Counted from the stretch's first letter, positions 5,933 to 14,017 are shown. The stretch: 20,910 nt of DNA from JACZWL01 sp046756445 (GCA_046756445.1 JBHHWI010000052.1:1-20910); one strand, 5' to 3'. A program made the numbers and translations. Notes: generated by a model not told the origin, from the letters alone.

Positions 5933-6249
5933 ACAAGATACGTAAAGGCGACGAGATCATCGTGATCGCCGGCAAGGACAAGGGCCGGCGCGGCACGGTG
6001 TTGCAGATCATCGACGATGACCGCGTACTCGTCGAGGGAATCAACATTGCAAAAAAGCATACGAAACCGAATCCGAACCTCGGTATCGAGGGTGGCATTC
6101 TGGATCATGAGATGCCGCTGGCCATCTCCAACGTACTGGTATTCAACCCAAAAACCAAGAGGGGCGACCGGGTAGGGATTCGCGAATCAGACGATGGCAA
6201 GACCAGAGAGAGGATTTTCAAGTCCAGCGGCGAGGCTGTGGACATCTGA
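5929..6249 (+). CDS. rplX: 50S ribosomal protein L24
   Basis: This 106-residue L24 (E. coli 104) has the N-terminal KOW motif (IRKGDEIIVIAGKDKGRRGTV), then INIAKKHTKPNP and a GGILDHEMPLAISNV segment. L24 is one of the two assembly-initiator proteins of the 50S subunit. The start overlaps the rplN stop (ATGA). The 12-nt gap to rplE is the place where S8 represses the spc operon in E. coli; I cannot recognise the S8 target by eye here. Confidence 0.97.
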   Translation: MNKIRKGDEIIVIAGKDKGRRGTVLQIIDDDRVLVEGINIAKKHTKPNPNLGIEGGILDHEMPLAISNVLVFNPKTKRGDRVGIRESDDGKTRERIFKSSGEAVDI

Positions 6250-6261
6250 CGAGTATTTGAA

Positions 6262-6801
6262 ATGTCGAGATTGCAGGAAAAGTTCAATAAGGAATTGCTC
6301 GGCGAGCTTCAGCAAAAGCTGGGCCTGAGCAATCCCTTGCAGGTGCCGCGCATCTCAAAGATTACGCTGAACATGGGTGTAGGCGAGGCCGTGGCCGACA
6401 AGAAAGTGCTCGAAAACGCCGTAGCCGACATGACGAGAATTGCCGGGCAGAAGCCGGTCATTACCCTTGCCAGGATATCCGTCGCGGCCTACAAGATTCG
6501 GGACGGCTACCCGATCGGCTGCAAGGTAACGTTACGGCGCGAGCGCATGTATGAGTTTCTGGACAGGCTCGTCAATATCGCGATTCCGCGGACACGGGAT
6601 TTTCGCGGCCTGAGCCCCAGGTCGTTCGACCGCCAGGGAAATTACAGCCTGGGCGTTTCCGAGCAGATCGTATTCCCGGAGATCGATTACGACCATATCG
6701 ATGCAATCCGTGGAATGGACATAACCATTACGACGACGGCCCACACCGCGGAAGAGGGCCGGGCGCTTTTGGAAGCATTTAACTTTCCATTCAAGAGATA
6801 A
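6262..6801 (+). CDS. rplE: 50S ribosomal protein L5
   Basis: At 179 residues this equals E. coli L5. PRISKITLNMGVGEA is the family signature. It is followed by the AGQKPVITLARISVAAYKIRDGYPIGCKVTLR block and the C-terminal IDAIRGMDITITTTA segment. L5 binds 5S rRNA with L18 and forms part of the central protuberance, contacting the P-site tRNA. It is followed after only 6 nt by rpsN. Confidence 0.98.
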   Translation: MSRLQEKFNKELLGELQQKLGLSNPLQVPRISKITLNMGVGEAVADKKVLENAVADMTRIAGQKPVITLARISVAAYKIRDGYPIGCKVTLRRERMYEFLDRLVNIAIPRTRDFRGLSPRSFDRQGNYSLGVSEQIVFPEIDYDHIDAIRGMDITITTTAHTAEEGRALLEAFNFPFKR

Positions 6802-6807
6802 GAGGGT

Positions 6808-7113
6808 ATGGCAAAGAAGTCGATGATTGAGCGCGAACTGAAGCGGGTAAAGCTCGTCAAGCGTTATGCTGCGAAGCGCGCCGCACTCAAGGAAATTATT
6901 CGCAGTACGAAATCGACCGACGAGGAACGGGCATCGGCGCAGGCAAGGCTCAACGCGATGCCGCGGGATGCCAGTCCGACGCGCTTGCGCAGTCGGTGCG
7001 CCATCACCGGTCGGCCACATGGCGTTTACAGGAAATTCGGCCTGGGCAGGAACAAGCTGCGAGAAGCAGCAATGAAAGGCGAAATCCCCGGTTTGACGAA
7101 AGCCAGCTGGTAG
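6808..7113 (+). CDS. rpsN: 30S ribosomal protein S14 (zinc-free form)
   Basis: At 101 residues this equals E. coli S14. It begins MAKKSMIERELKR and has the C-terminal block RCAITGRPHGVYRKFGLGRNKLRE. Only one cysteine is present, so the two CXXC pairs of the short zinc-binding form are missing; this is the long, zinc-independent type. S14 binds late in the 30S head, next to S3 and S10. The AGAGGG just upstream of the ATG serves as ribosome binding site. Confidence 0.97.
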   Translation: MAKKSMIERELKRVKLVKRYAAKRAALKEIIRSTKSTDEERASAQARLNAMPRDASPTRLRSRCAITGRPHGVYRKFGLGRNKLREAAMKGEIPGLTKASW

Positions 7114-7126
7114 GCGGAGACAGAAT

Positions 7127-7522
7127 ATGAGTATGACCGACCCGATCGCCGACATGCTGACTCGAATCCGTAACGGCCAGAAGGCTCGAAAGGTGAGCGT
7201 TGCCATACCGTTGTCGAAAGTGAAAGTCGCCGTCGCGAAGGTGCTGAAGGACGAAGGCTATATCGCCGACTACTCCATGGAGGGCGAAGGCGCGAAAGCC
7301 GCGCTGAGGGTAGAGCTGAAGTATGTTGAGGGCGTTCCCGTCATCGAGCGGGTGCGGCGGGTAAGCAAGCCCGGCCTTCGCGTATATCGTGACAAAGACA
7401 AACTGCCGAAGGTACTTGGCGGTCTCGGTGTCGCGATCGTGTCGACTTCCGCCGGCGTGATGAGTGACAGGCAGGCGAGAAAACAGGGCATTGGTGGTGA
7501 GGTCCTCTGCATCGTTTCATAG
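7127..7522 (+). CDS. rpsH: 30S ribosomal protein S8
   Basis: This 131-residue S8 (E. coli 130) begins MSMTDPIADMLTRIRNGQ. It has the C-terminal RVSKPGLRVY, LGGLGVAIVSTSAGVMSDRQAR and GGEVLC segments that bind helix 21 of 16S rRNA. In E. coli S8 also represses spc operon translation at the rplX-rplE junction. GGAGA lies 6 nt before the ATG at 7127, supporting this start over the in-frame ATG at 7133. Confidence 0.98.
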   Translation: MSMTDPIADMLTRIRNGQKARKVSVAIPLSKVKVAVAKVLKDEGYIADYSMEGEGAKAALRVELKYVEGVPVIERVRRVSKPGLRVYRDKDKLPKVLGGLGVAIVSTSAGVMSDRQARKQGIGGEVLCIVS

Positions 7523-7549
7523 TGCAGAGAGGCATCGAGGAAAGAGTCT

Positions 7550-8083
7550 ATGTCGAGAGTTGCAAAAGAACCCGTTGAATTGCCGCAGGGCGTCGAGGTC
7601 TCCTTGAGTGGAACCAGGGTCACCGTGAATGGCGCCAACGGTTCACTTTGCATGGAGCTGAACTCGGAGGTGGAGCTTGGCCAGGAAGACAGCAACGTGA
7701 CGGTGAAACCCCGCTCCGGCTCGCGCTTTGCAACGGCCATGTCAGGTACGACCCGCGCGCTCCTGGCAAACATGGTCAAGGGCGTAACTGAGGGGTTCGA
7801 GAAAAGGCTGGAATTGCATGGCGTGGGATATCGCGCCCAGTCGCAGGGCAAGAAACTCAATTTGACGCTCGGCTTCTCGCACCCCGTCGATTTCGAGGTA
7901 CCCGAGGGCATAACGGTCGAGACACCGACCCAGACCGAAATAGTCGTGAAGGGTAATGACAAGCAGTTGGTCGGGCAGGTGGCCGCCGAGATACGTCGCT
8001 TCCGCCCGCCGGAGCCATACAAGGGCAAGGGCGTGCGCTACTCGGGCGAGCGAGTACATATCAAGGAAGCGAAGAAGAAATAG
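7550..8083 (+). CDS. rplF: 50S ribosomal protein L6
   Basis: At 177 residues this equals E. coli L6. It starts MSRVAKEPVELPQGVEV and has two repeated L6 domains. The C-terminal signature PEPYKGKGVRYSGERV and a basic tail complete the match. L6 lies near the sarcin-ricin loop and the factor-binding site and is needed in late 50S assembly. GAGGAAAGAG precedes the ATG. Confidence 0.98.
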   Translation: MSRVAKEPVELPQGVEVSLSGTRVTVNGANGSLCMELNSEVELGQEDSNVTVKPRSGSRFATAMSGTTRALLANMVKGVTEGFEKRLELHGVGYRAQSQGKKLNLTLGFSHPVDFEVPEGITVETPTQTEIVVKGNDKQLVGQVAAEIRRFRPPEPYKGKGVRYSGERVHIKEAKKK

Positions 8084-8105
8084 ACCGATCAGCGAACAGG
8101 CAGAT

Positions 8106-8465
8106 ATGAAACTGGACAAGAAACGAAGTCGTTTGCGTCGAGCCCGCAAGAGCCGCGCGAAGATTGCGGAGCTGGCGGCGAACCGCTTGAGCGTTCATCG
8201 CACGCCGCGCCATATCTATGCGCAAATCATCGCTCCGGACGGCGGGACGGTGCTGGCGTCGGCGTCCACGCTCGAAAAGGATGTGCGTAAGGGCACAAAG
8301 GGAACGGGCAATGTAGCGGCGGCAGCGATCGTCGGCGCGCGAATTGCCGAGAAAGCGAAGGCTGCTGGCATAGACACCGTGGCTTTCGACCGCTCCGGAT
8401 TTCGTTATCACGGTCGCGTCAAGGCGCTCGCAGAGGCAGCCCGCGAAGCGGGATTGAAGTTTTAG
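8106..8465 (+). CDS. rplR: 50S ribosomal protein L18
   Basis: This 119-residue L18 (E. coli 117) begins MKLDKKRSRLRRARKSRAKI. It has the LSVHRTPRHIYAQII strand and the C-terminal FDRSGFRYHGRVKALAEAAREAGL signature. It binds 5S rRNA with L5. The frame is open further upstream, but that part overlaps rplF and has no L18 similarity. The ATG at 8106 gives the family N-terminus; ACAGGCAGAT upstream is a weak ribosome binding site. Only 2 nt separate it from rpsE. Confidence 0.97.
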   Translation: MKLDKKRSRLRRARKSRAKIAELAANRLSVHRTPRHIYAQIIAPDGGTVLASASTLEKDVRKGTKGTGNVAAAAIVGARIAEKAKAAGIDTVAFDRSGFRYHGRVKALAEAAREAGLKF

Positions 8466-8467
8466 TT

Positions 8468-8974
8468 ATGGCAAGAATAGAACAAACACAGAGCACCGAC
8501 GACCTCCTGGAGAAACTCGTCACGGTGAATCGGGTCGCCAAGGTGGTCAAGGGTGGGCGTCAGTTCGGCTTTACCGCACTGACGGTCGTCGGTGATGGCA
8601 ATGGTCGGGTCGGCTTCGGGTATGGCAAGGCACGGGAAGTCCCGGTTGCCATTCAAAAAGCAATGCAGTCGGCGCGCAAAAACATGATCAAGATCAACCT
8701 GACCAACGAAACCCTTCAATATGCGAAGAAGGGCCGTCACGGCGCGACGCGGGTATATATGCAGCCGGCCTCGGAAGGGACGGGCATCATCGCCGGTGGT
8801 GCGATGCGTGCGGTGTTCGAATGTGCGGGCGTGAGAAACGTACTTGCCAAGAGTTACGGATCGCGTAATCCGATCAACGTAGTCCGCGCGACGATTGGCG
8901 CGCTTTCGGAGATTCGTTCACCGAAAGAGATCGCGACCAAGCGAGGCAAGAAGGTCAAGGAAATTCTGGCCTGA
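8468..8974 (+). CDS. rpsE: 30S ribosomal protein S5
   Basis: This 168-residue S5 (E. coli 167) has VNRVAKVVKGGRQFGFTALTVVGDGNGRVGFG, the double-stranded RNA-binding fold. The C-terminal half includes ASEGTGIIAGGAMRAVFECAG and GSRNPINVVRAT. S5 stands at the mRNA entry channel with S3 and S4 and influences decoding accuracy. With the stop of rplR just 2 nt upstream, coupled translation is likely. Confidence 0.98.
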   Translation: MARIEQTQSTDDLLEKLVTVNRVAKVVKGGRQFGFTALTVVGDGNGRVGFGYGKAREVPVAIQKAMQSARKNMIKINLTNETLQYAKKGRHGATRVYMQPASEGTGIIAGGAMRAVFECAGVRNVLAKSYGSRNPINVVRATIGALSEIRSPKEIATKRGKKVKEILA

Positions 8975-9001
8975 TTGCACAGAGAGTAACGGAACGAAAC
9001 G

Positions 9002-9190
9002 ATGGCGAAGCCAAAACAGCTAAAAGTAACGCTCTTGAAGAGCCGCTTCGGGCGCCTGAAGAGCCACAAGGCGTGTGTCTCCGGGCTCGGTCTGCGGAGG
9101 ATCCGCCAGAGCGTCGTTATCGCCGATACGCCGGAGAATCGCGGCATGATCGACAAGGTTTCATACCTCGTTGCTGTTGAGGAAGTCTGA
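9002..9190 (+). CDS. rpmD: 50S ribosomal protein L30
   Basis: This 62-residue L30 (E. coli 59) contains LKVTLLKSRFGRLKSHKACV, LGLRRIRQSVVIADTPENRGMI and a C-terminal KVSYLVAVEE. This is the usual compact alpha/beta fold. It is the short bacterial form, absent from some bacterial groups but normal here. It lies 1 nt ahead of rplO. Confidence 0.96.
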   Translation: MAKPKQLKVTLLKSRFGRLKSHKACVSGLGLRRIRQSVVIADTPENRGMIDKVSYLVAVEEV

Positions 9191-9191
9191 C

Positions 9192-9626
9192 ATGCGACTT
9201 AATACACTATCCCCGGCCAGGGGCTCGAAGCGGGCCGGCAAGCGGCCCGGGCGCGGCATCTCGGCAGGCCAGGGCAAGACCTGCGGCCGCGGCCAGAAGG
9301 GCCAACTGTCTCGTTCGGGCGGTTATCACAAAGTCGGTTTCGAAGGCGGTCAGATGCCGCTGCAGCGCCGCTTGCCGAAAGTAGGATTCAATTCGCGGAT
9401 GGCGCGGAATACGGCCGAGCTTCGCTTGCACGAGCTGGCGATTCCCGTTGACGAGGTGATCGACATCAAGTGTCTGAAGAAGGCGCGGCTGGTTCCGCAA
9501 CATGCAAGCAAAGTGAAAGTCATTTTGTCGGGAAAGCTCGACAAAGCAGTGAAGCTCAAAGGTCTCGCCGTGACCAGAGGCGCGCGGGCGGCCATCGAGG
9601 CGGCCGGCGGCAGCGTTGAAGACTGA
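9192..9626 (+). CDS. rplO: 50S ribosomal protein L15
   Basis: At 144 residues this equals E. coli L15. It starts MRLNTLSPARGSKRAGKRPG and has the long glycine-rich basic extension GRGISAGQGKTCGRGQKGQ and the GGYHKVGFEGGQMPLQRRLPKVGF block. L15 enters late in 50S assembly. The frame is open upstream to 9171 within rpmD, but ATG 9192 gives the family start and follows the rpmD stop by 1 nt. Confidence 0.97.
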   Translation: MRLNTLSPARGSKRAGKRPGRGISAGQGKTCGRGQKGQLSRSGGYHKVGFEGGQMPLQRRLPKVGFNSRMARNTAELRLHELAIPVDEVIDIKCLKKARLVPQHASKVKVILSGKLDKAVKLKGLAVTRGARAAIEAAGGSVED

Positions 9627-9646
9627 GTAAAGAGAAAGAGACAGGA

Positions 9647-11008
9647 ATGGCGAAGAAGCCGAGACAAAATCCGGCAGACGCAGCGAAGGCCGCGGGCAAA
9701 CTGAGCGATCTGAAAACCCGCATCATGTTTCTCTTGGGCGCGTTGATCGTCTTCAGGGCCGGCACGTTTATTCCTGTACCGGGAGTCGATCCCGCAGCGC
9801 TCGCTGCGTTCTTCGATCAGCAGGCAGGAAACATCCTCGGCCTGTTCAATCTGTTTTCGGGCGGTGCGTTGTCGCGCTTCGGGATATTCGCGCTCGGCAT
9901 CATGCCTTACATTTCGTCCTCGATCATCATGCAGATGGCCAGCATGATCGTGCCGACGCTGCAGCAGTTGCGAAAAGAGGGCGAATCCGGCAGGCGCAAG
10001 ATTACCCAATACACGCGTTACGGCACCGTTGCCCTGTCGCTGTTTCAGTCGATCGCCGCCGCGACCTGGCTGCAGAGCCAACCCGGCGTGGTCGTCAATC
10101 CGGGTCCGGGCTTCCTGATCACGGCATGTATCACGCTCGTCACAGGAACGATGTTCCTGATGTGGCTCGGTGAGCAAATCACCGAACGCGGCGTCGGCAA
10201 TGGTATATCGATGATTATTCTCGCAGGCATCGTTGCGGGCGTGCCGGCGGCCGTGGCGGGAACGGCCGAGCTGGTGCGGAACGGCGAGATGTCGCCGGCA
10301 ACTGCAACGCTGATGATGATCGGTGCGGTTGCGGCAACCACCTTCGTCGTGTACATGGAGCGGGCGCAGCGTCGTATAACGGTCAACTATGCGAGGCGAC
10401 AGCAAGGCCGGCGACTGTACGCTGCACAGAGCACGCACCTGCCGTTCAAGATAAACATGTCGGGCGTTATTCCGCCGATTTTCGCCTCGAGCATACTCTT
10501 GTTCCCGGCGACAATCGCTCAGTTTTTCGGACAGGCAGCCGAACCGAACGCCGTTCAGCGGGCCTTGCAGACCATTGGCGCCAATCTCGGTCCGGGACAA
10601 CCGATTTATGTGCTGCTGTACGCCGCGATGATCATATTTTTCTGCTTCTTCTACACCGCCCTGGTCTTCAACTCGAGAGACACGGCGGACAATCTGAAGC
10701 GGTCCGGCGCTTTCGTGCCAGGCATAAGACCGGGCGCACAGACGGCCGATTACATTGACAGGGTGCTGACACGACTGACGTTCTGGGGCGCCATCTATAT
10801 TGCCGGCGTCTGTCTGTTGCCGGAACTCGTCCGGATGTTTTATCCCAGCGTACCGTTCAGTTTCGGCGGAACATCTCTGCTGATCCTTGTGGTCGTTACG
10901 ATGGACTTCATGTCCCAGATGCAGGCTCACGCGATGAGCCATCAGTACGAAGGCATGATGCAAAAGGCCAATCTTCGGCACTACGGACGGAGTGGGGTAG
11001 TTCGCTGA
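9647..11008 (+). CDS. secY: Protein translocase subunit SecY
   Basis: This 453-residue protein (E. coli 443) is the central channel of the SecYEG translocon, with ten predicted membrane helices. Visible landmarks are FIPVPGVD in the first periplasmic loop near the plug, ALGIMPYISSSIIMQ in helix 2, WLGEQITERGVGNGIS before helix 5, and SGVIPPIFASS in helix 7. The C-terminal cytoplasmic loops contain the SecA/ribosome contact arginines (GIRPGAQT). Its place between rplO and rpmJ is the conserved spc operon position. The downstream gap to rpmJ is 28 nt. Confidence 0.98.
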   Translation: MAKKPRQNPADAAKAAGKLSDLKTRIMFLLGALIVFRAGTFIPVPGVDPAALAAFFDQQAGNILGLFNLFSGGALSRFGIFALGIMPYISSSIIMQMASMIVPTLQQLRKEGESGRRKITQYTRYGTVALSLFQSIAAATWLQSQPGVVVNPGPGFLITACITLVTGTMFLMWLGEQITERGVGNGISMIILAGIVAGVPAAVAGTAELVRNGEMSPATATLMMIGAVAATTFVVYMERAQRRITVNYARRQQGRRLYAAQSTHLPFKINMSGVIPPIFASSILLFPATIAQFFGQAAEPNAVQRALQTIGANLGPGQPIYVLLYAAMIIFFCFFYTALVFNSRDTADNLKRSGAFVPGIRPGAQTADYIDRVLTRLTFWGAIYIAGVCLLPELVRMFYPSVPFSFGGTSLLILVVVTMDFMSQMQAHAMSHQYEGMMQKANLRHYGRSGVVR

Positions 11009-11036
11009 GACATTCGGCGAATACAGGAGAACGCTC

Positions 11037-11150
11037 ATGAAAGTCAGAGCTTCAGTCAAAAAAATGTGCAGGAACTGCAAGGTCATTCGCCGCAATGGGG
11101 TCGTGCGAGTGATCTGCACCGACGCTCGCCATAAGCAGCGTCAGGGCTAA
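11037..11150 (+). CDS. rpmJ: 50S ribosomal protein L36 (zinc-binding form)
   Basis: This 37-residue protein begins MKVRASVKKMCRNCKVIRR and ends ARHKQRQG. Cys11, Cys14, Cys27 and His32 form the zinc ribbon of the C+ form of L36. AGGAG at 11025-11029 is 7 nt before the ATG. L36 binds late to 23S rRNA near the base of the L7/L12 stalk. In E. coli it is the last gene of the spc operon. Here it is only 15 nt from rpsM, leaving no room for the separate alpha-operon leader and S4-binding pseudoknot known from E. coli. Confidence 0.96.
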   Translation: MKVRASVKKMCRNCKVIRRNGVVRVICTDARHKQRQG

Positions 11151-11165
11151 CTACGAGTATTTCAA

Positions 11166-11522
11166 GTGGCACGTATAGCAGGCATAAACATTCCGTTGAA
11201 CAAGCACGTCGTGATTTCACTGACGTCGATTTACGGTATCGGGCGGTCGCGCGCGCAGCAGATTTGTGATGCAGCAGGCGTTGCCCCGGACACACAGGTC
11301 AAGGATCTGGCGGAGCCGGAGGTGGCCAAGCTGAGGACCGCCGTCGAAAATTTCGTTGTCGAGGGAGACCTTCGGCGTGAGGTCTCAATGAACGTCAAGC
11401 GTCTGATGGATCTCGGCTGCTACCGCGGAATCCGCCACAGGCGTGGATTGCCGTTACGTGGACAGCGAACGCGAACAAACGCGCGTACTCGCAAGGGGCC
11501 ACGGCGGCCGATCAAGCGATAA
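11166..11522 (+). CDS. rpsM: 30S ribosomal protein S13
   Basis: At 118 residues this equals E. coli S13. It begins MARIAGINIPLNKHVVISL with a GTG start codon, has SIYGIGRSRAQ (helix-hairpin-helix region) and FVVEGDLRREVSMNVKRL. It ends in the basic tail RGQRTRTNARTRKGPRRPIKR that touches the P-site tRNA. No alternative ATG gives the family N-terminus. It is the first gene of the classical alpha operon but is here closely attached to the spc operon. Confidence 0.97.
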   Translation: MARIAGINIPLNKHVVISLTSIYGIGRSRAQQICDAAGVAPDTQVKDLAEPEVAKLRTAVENFVVEGDLRREVSMNVKRLMDLGCYRGIRHRRGLPLRGQRTRTNARTRKGPRRPIKR

Positions 11523-11542
11523 GCGAACAACCGGAACCGAAA

Positions 11543-11926
11543 ATGGCAGACACAGCAAAACGCAGGAAGGTCAAGAAGCACGTAGTAGATGCGGTCGCGC
11601 ACATTCATGCTTCCTTCAACAACACGATTATCACGATCACCGATCGGCAGGGGAATGCCCTGTCGTGGGCGACTGCAGGCGGTTGTGGTTTTCGCGGATC
11701 ACGAAAATCGACGCCGTTCGCAGCACAGGTTGCCTCGGAGAAGGCCGGCCGTGCAGCGCAGGATTGCGGCGTGAAAAACATGGACGTGCGGGTGCGAGGG
11801 CCCGGCCCCGGCCGGGAATCGGCCGTTCGCGCCCTGAACGCCCTGGGGTTTCGCATTCAACACATTGAGGACGTGACACCGATTCCTCATAACGGCTGTC
11901 GTCCACCGAAACGTCGCCGCGTATAG
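11543..11926 (+). CDS. rpsK: 30S ribosomal protein S11
   Basis: This 127-residue S11 (E. coli 129) has the conserved AHIHASFNNTIITITDRQGNALSWATAGG block. It is followed by GFRGSRKSTPFAAQVA and the C-terminal EDVTPIPHNGCRPPKRRRV. S11 lies on the 30S platform with S6 and S18 near the mRNA exit. It lies 20 nt after rpsM and 10 nt before rpsD. Confidence 0.98.
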   Translation: MADTAKRRKVKKHVVDAVAHIHASFNNTIITITDRQGNALSWATAGGCGFRGSRKSTPFAAQVASEKAGRAAQDCGVKNMDVRVRGPGPGRESAVRALNALGFRIQHIEDVTPIPHNGCRPPKRRRV

Positions 11927-11936
11927 AGATCAAGTA

Positions 11937-12557
11937 ATGGCAAGATATCTTGGACCAAAATGCAAACTTTCCCGCCGGGAAAGCACCGACCTGTTTCTGA
12001 AGAGTGGCGTCAGGCCGCTCGAGTCGAAGTGCAAGCTGGAAGTACCTCCCGGAGGCGCCGCTCAGCGGCGTCCGCGCCTGTCCGACTACGGCCTGCAACT
12101 CAGAGAGAAGCAAAAGCTTCGCCGCATGTACGGTGTCCTCGAACGTCAGTTTCGTAATTACTACAAGAGAGCTGCCCAACTCAAGGGCTCCACGGGCGAA
12201 AACCTGCTGCGGCTCCTGGAGGGGCGGCTGGACAACGTCGTCTACCGAATGGGCTTTGCCGCGACGCGTGCCGAGGCCCGTCAGCTCGTCAGCCACAAGG
12301 GCATTGAGGTAAATGGCGAAATCGTCAACATTCCTTCGGCGCAGGTGAATGCGGGCGACGCTGTCGGCGTCCGCGAAAAAGCCAGAAAACAACTTCGCAT
12401 CAAGAATGCATTGGAAATTGCAAGCCAGGTCGGGTTACCGGACTGGGTGGACGTTGATGCGAAAAAGATGGCGGGTGTATTGAAGTCGTTGCCGGATCGG
12501 GAAGACATTCTACCCGACATCAACGAAAACCTAGTCGTCGAGCTGTACTCGAAATAG
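11937..12557 (+). CDS. rpsD: 30S ribosomal protein S4 (zinc-free form)
   Basis: At 206 residues this equals E. coli S4. It starts MARYLGPKCKLSRRESTDLF, has the LSDYGLQLREKQKLRRMYGVLE helical region and the S4 RNA-binding domain LEGRLDNVVYRMGFAATRAEARQLVSHKGI. It ends ELYSK. The N-terminal zinc cysteine cluster is missing. S4 is a primary 16S binder and in E. coli represses the alpha operon; no space for the known target is left between rpmJ and rpsM. Confidence 0.98.
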   Translation: MARYLGPKCKLSRRESTDLFLKSGVRPLESKCKLEVPPGGAAQRRPRLSDYGLQLREKQKLRRMYGVLERQFRNYYKRAAQLKGSTGENLLRLLEGRLDNVVYRMGFAATRAEARQLVSHKGIEVNGEIVNIPSAQVNAGDAVGVREKARKQLRIKNALEIASQVGLPDWVDVDAKKMAGVLKSLPDREDILPDINENLVVELYSK

Positions 12558-12559
12558 TC

Positions 12560-12575
12560 AGGAGGGTATTTACCC
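12560..12575 (+). promoter_or_regulatory. Ribosome binding site of rpoA with overlapping palindrome
   Basis: AGGAGG (12560-12565) is a full Shine-Dalgarno match 10 nt before the rpoA ATG (12576). GGGT (12564-12567) can pair with ACCC (12572-12575), forming a small hairpin exactly between the Shine-Dalgarno core and the start codon. It would shorten the effective spacing rather than block initiation. Confidence 0.5.
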
Positions 12576-13577
12576 ATGCAGGAATCCGTACATGAATTTC
12601 TAAAGCCGCGCGTCGTAAAAGTCTCGCCGGTCAGCAACTTGCACGCAAAGGTCACGATCGAGCCGTTTGAGCGCGGCTACGGCCATACGCTCGGTAATGC
12701 GCTTCGGCGAATCCTGCTTTCTTCCATGCCGGGCGCGGCGATCGTCGAAGCCGAGATCGACGGCGTATTGCATGAGTACACCAGCATTGAAGGAGTACAG
12801 GAAGATGTCGTCGACATTCTCCTGAACCTCAAGCAGGTTGCCGTGCGCATGCATACGCGCGAGACGGCGGAACTTCGGATTTCCAAGAAGGGACCCGGGC
12901 CCGTAACCGGCGCCGACATTCAGCTCGACCATGACGTAGAGATCATGAATCCCGACATGGTCATTGCCAACCTGACCAAGGAAGGCGAACTGAACATGGT
13001 GCTCAAGGTCGCACGCGGCCGCGGTTACCGGCCGGCAACTCAGCGCCCGGCATTCGAGGAGCAGTCGGGGCCGATTGGCCGTCTGCAACTCGACGCGTCA
13101 TTCAGCCCGGTTCATCGGGTCACGTACAACGTCGAAGCTGCGCGTGTCGAACAACGCACCGATCTCGACAAGCTGATCATCGATATCGAAACCAACGGCA
13201 CGATCGATCCGGAAGAGGCCATCCGCCGCGCAGGCAGCATCCTCAAGGACCAGTTGTCCGTATTCGTCGATCTGCAGGGCCAGGAAGAGGGCGCCGGCCA
13301 GATGGCGGAGAATCAGATCGATCCGATTCTGCTGCGGCCGGTCGACGAGCTCGAACTGACAGTCCGTTCCGCGAACTGTCTCAAGGCCGAGAACATCATG
13401 TACATCGGTGACCTCGTACAGCGTACCGAGGTGGAGCTTCTGCGAACGCCGAATCTCGGCAAGAAGTCGCTCACCGAGATAAAGGAAGTTCTGGAAGGTC
13501 ACGGCCTCGGGCTGGGCATGCGGTTGGAAAACTGGCCGCCGGCGAGTCTGCGTCCGGAGCATGAGCTGGTTATATAG
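12576..13577 (+). CDS. rpoA: DNA-directed RNA polymerase subunit alpha
   Basis: This 333-residue protein (E. coli 329) has the N-terminal dimerisation domain with FERGYGHTLGNALRRILLSS and the IEGVQEDVVDILLNLK segment. The C-terminal domain (roughly residue 250 onward) has VRSANCLKAENIMYIGDL, which includes the arginine that contacts UP-element DNA. LGKKSLTEIKEVL and ENWPPASL follow. The alpha dimer starts assembly of RNA polymerase. Its place between rpsD and rplQ ties polymerase and ribosome production, as in most bacteria. Confidence 0.99.
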   Translation: MQESVHEFLKPRVVKVSPVSNLHAKVTIEPFERGYGHTLGNALRRILLSSMPGAAIVEAEIDGVLHEYTSIEGVQEDVVDILLNLKQVAVRMHTRETAELRISKKGPGPVTGADIQLDHDVEIMNPDMVIANLTKEGELNMVLKVARGRGYRPATQRPAFEEQSGPIGRLQLDASFSPVHRVTYNVEAARVEQRTDLDKLIIDIETNGTIDPEEAIRRAGSILKDQLSVFVDLQGQEEGAGQMAENQIDPILLRPVDELELTVRSANCLKAENIMYIGDLVQRTEVELLRTPNLGKKSLTEIKEVLEGHGLGLGMRLENWPPASLRPEHELVI

Positions 13578-13592
13578 GAAAAGGCACACACC

Positions 13593-13970
13593 ATGCGCCA
13601 CAGGAAATCCGGCCGAAGACTGGGCCGCAACAGCTCACATCGCAAAGCCATGTTTCGCAACATGGCCGCATCGCTGCTGCGCCATGAAACGATCAAGACG
13701 ACGCTGCCCAAGGCCAAGGAGTTGCGCCGCGTGGTCGAGCCGCTCATCACGCTGGCCAGGGAGGACGGTGTTGCCAGGCGCCGCCAGGCCTTCGATCGCC
13801 TGCGCGACAAGGAGGCCGTCGGCAAGCTGTTCAAGGACGTCGGTCCGCGGTTCAAGGACCGGCCCGGCGGTTATCTCAGGATCCTCAAGACCGGCCCGAG
13901 ACCGGGTGACGCGGCGCCGATGGCCATCGTACAGCTCGTCGACGGGCCGGCAGCCGAAGCCGAAGAATAA
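13593..13970 (+). CDS. rplQ: 50S ribosomal protein L17
   Basis: This 125-residue L17 (E. coli 127) starts MRHRKSGRRLGRNSSHR and has the AMFRNMAASLLRHETIKTTLPKAKELRRVVEPLIT signature spread over its first half. A GPRFKDRPGGYLRI strand lies near the end. L17 sits near the exit tunnel. It is the last gene of the alpha operon, with a terminator candidate starting 9 nt after its stop. Confidence 0.98.
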   Translation: MRHRKSGRRLGRNSSHRKAMFRNMAASLLRHETIKTTLPKAKELRRVVEPLITLAREDGVARRRQAFDRLRDKEAVGKLFKDVGPRFKDRPGGYLRILKTGPRPGDAAPMAIVQLVDGPAAEAEE

Positions 13971-13979
13971 TTGCGCCCC

Positions 13980-14017
13980 GATCGGACCGGCTCGTCCACC
14001 GAAGTCGCGGTCCGGTC
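13980..14017 (+). terminator. Candidate terminator of the ribosomal protein supercluster
   Basis: GATCGGACCG (13980-13989) pairs with CGGTCCGGTC (14008-14017) as a 10-bp stem with one G-U pair and an 18-nt loop. It begins 9 nt after the rplQ stop. Only a short GTTT follows a few bases later, so it may be a weak intrinsic terminator or a 3' end stabiliser. Confidence 0.45.

Noticed and set aside
9350..11119. A 589-codon open frame on the minus strand opposite rplO and secY
   Set aside because: The plus strand is certain (L15, SecY, L36). The minus frame is His/Arg-rich with no recognisable domain; it is open because of codon bias in a GC-rich gene.
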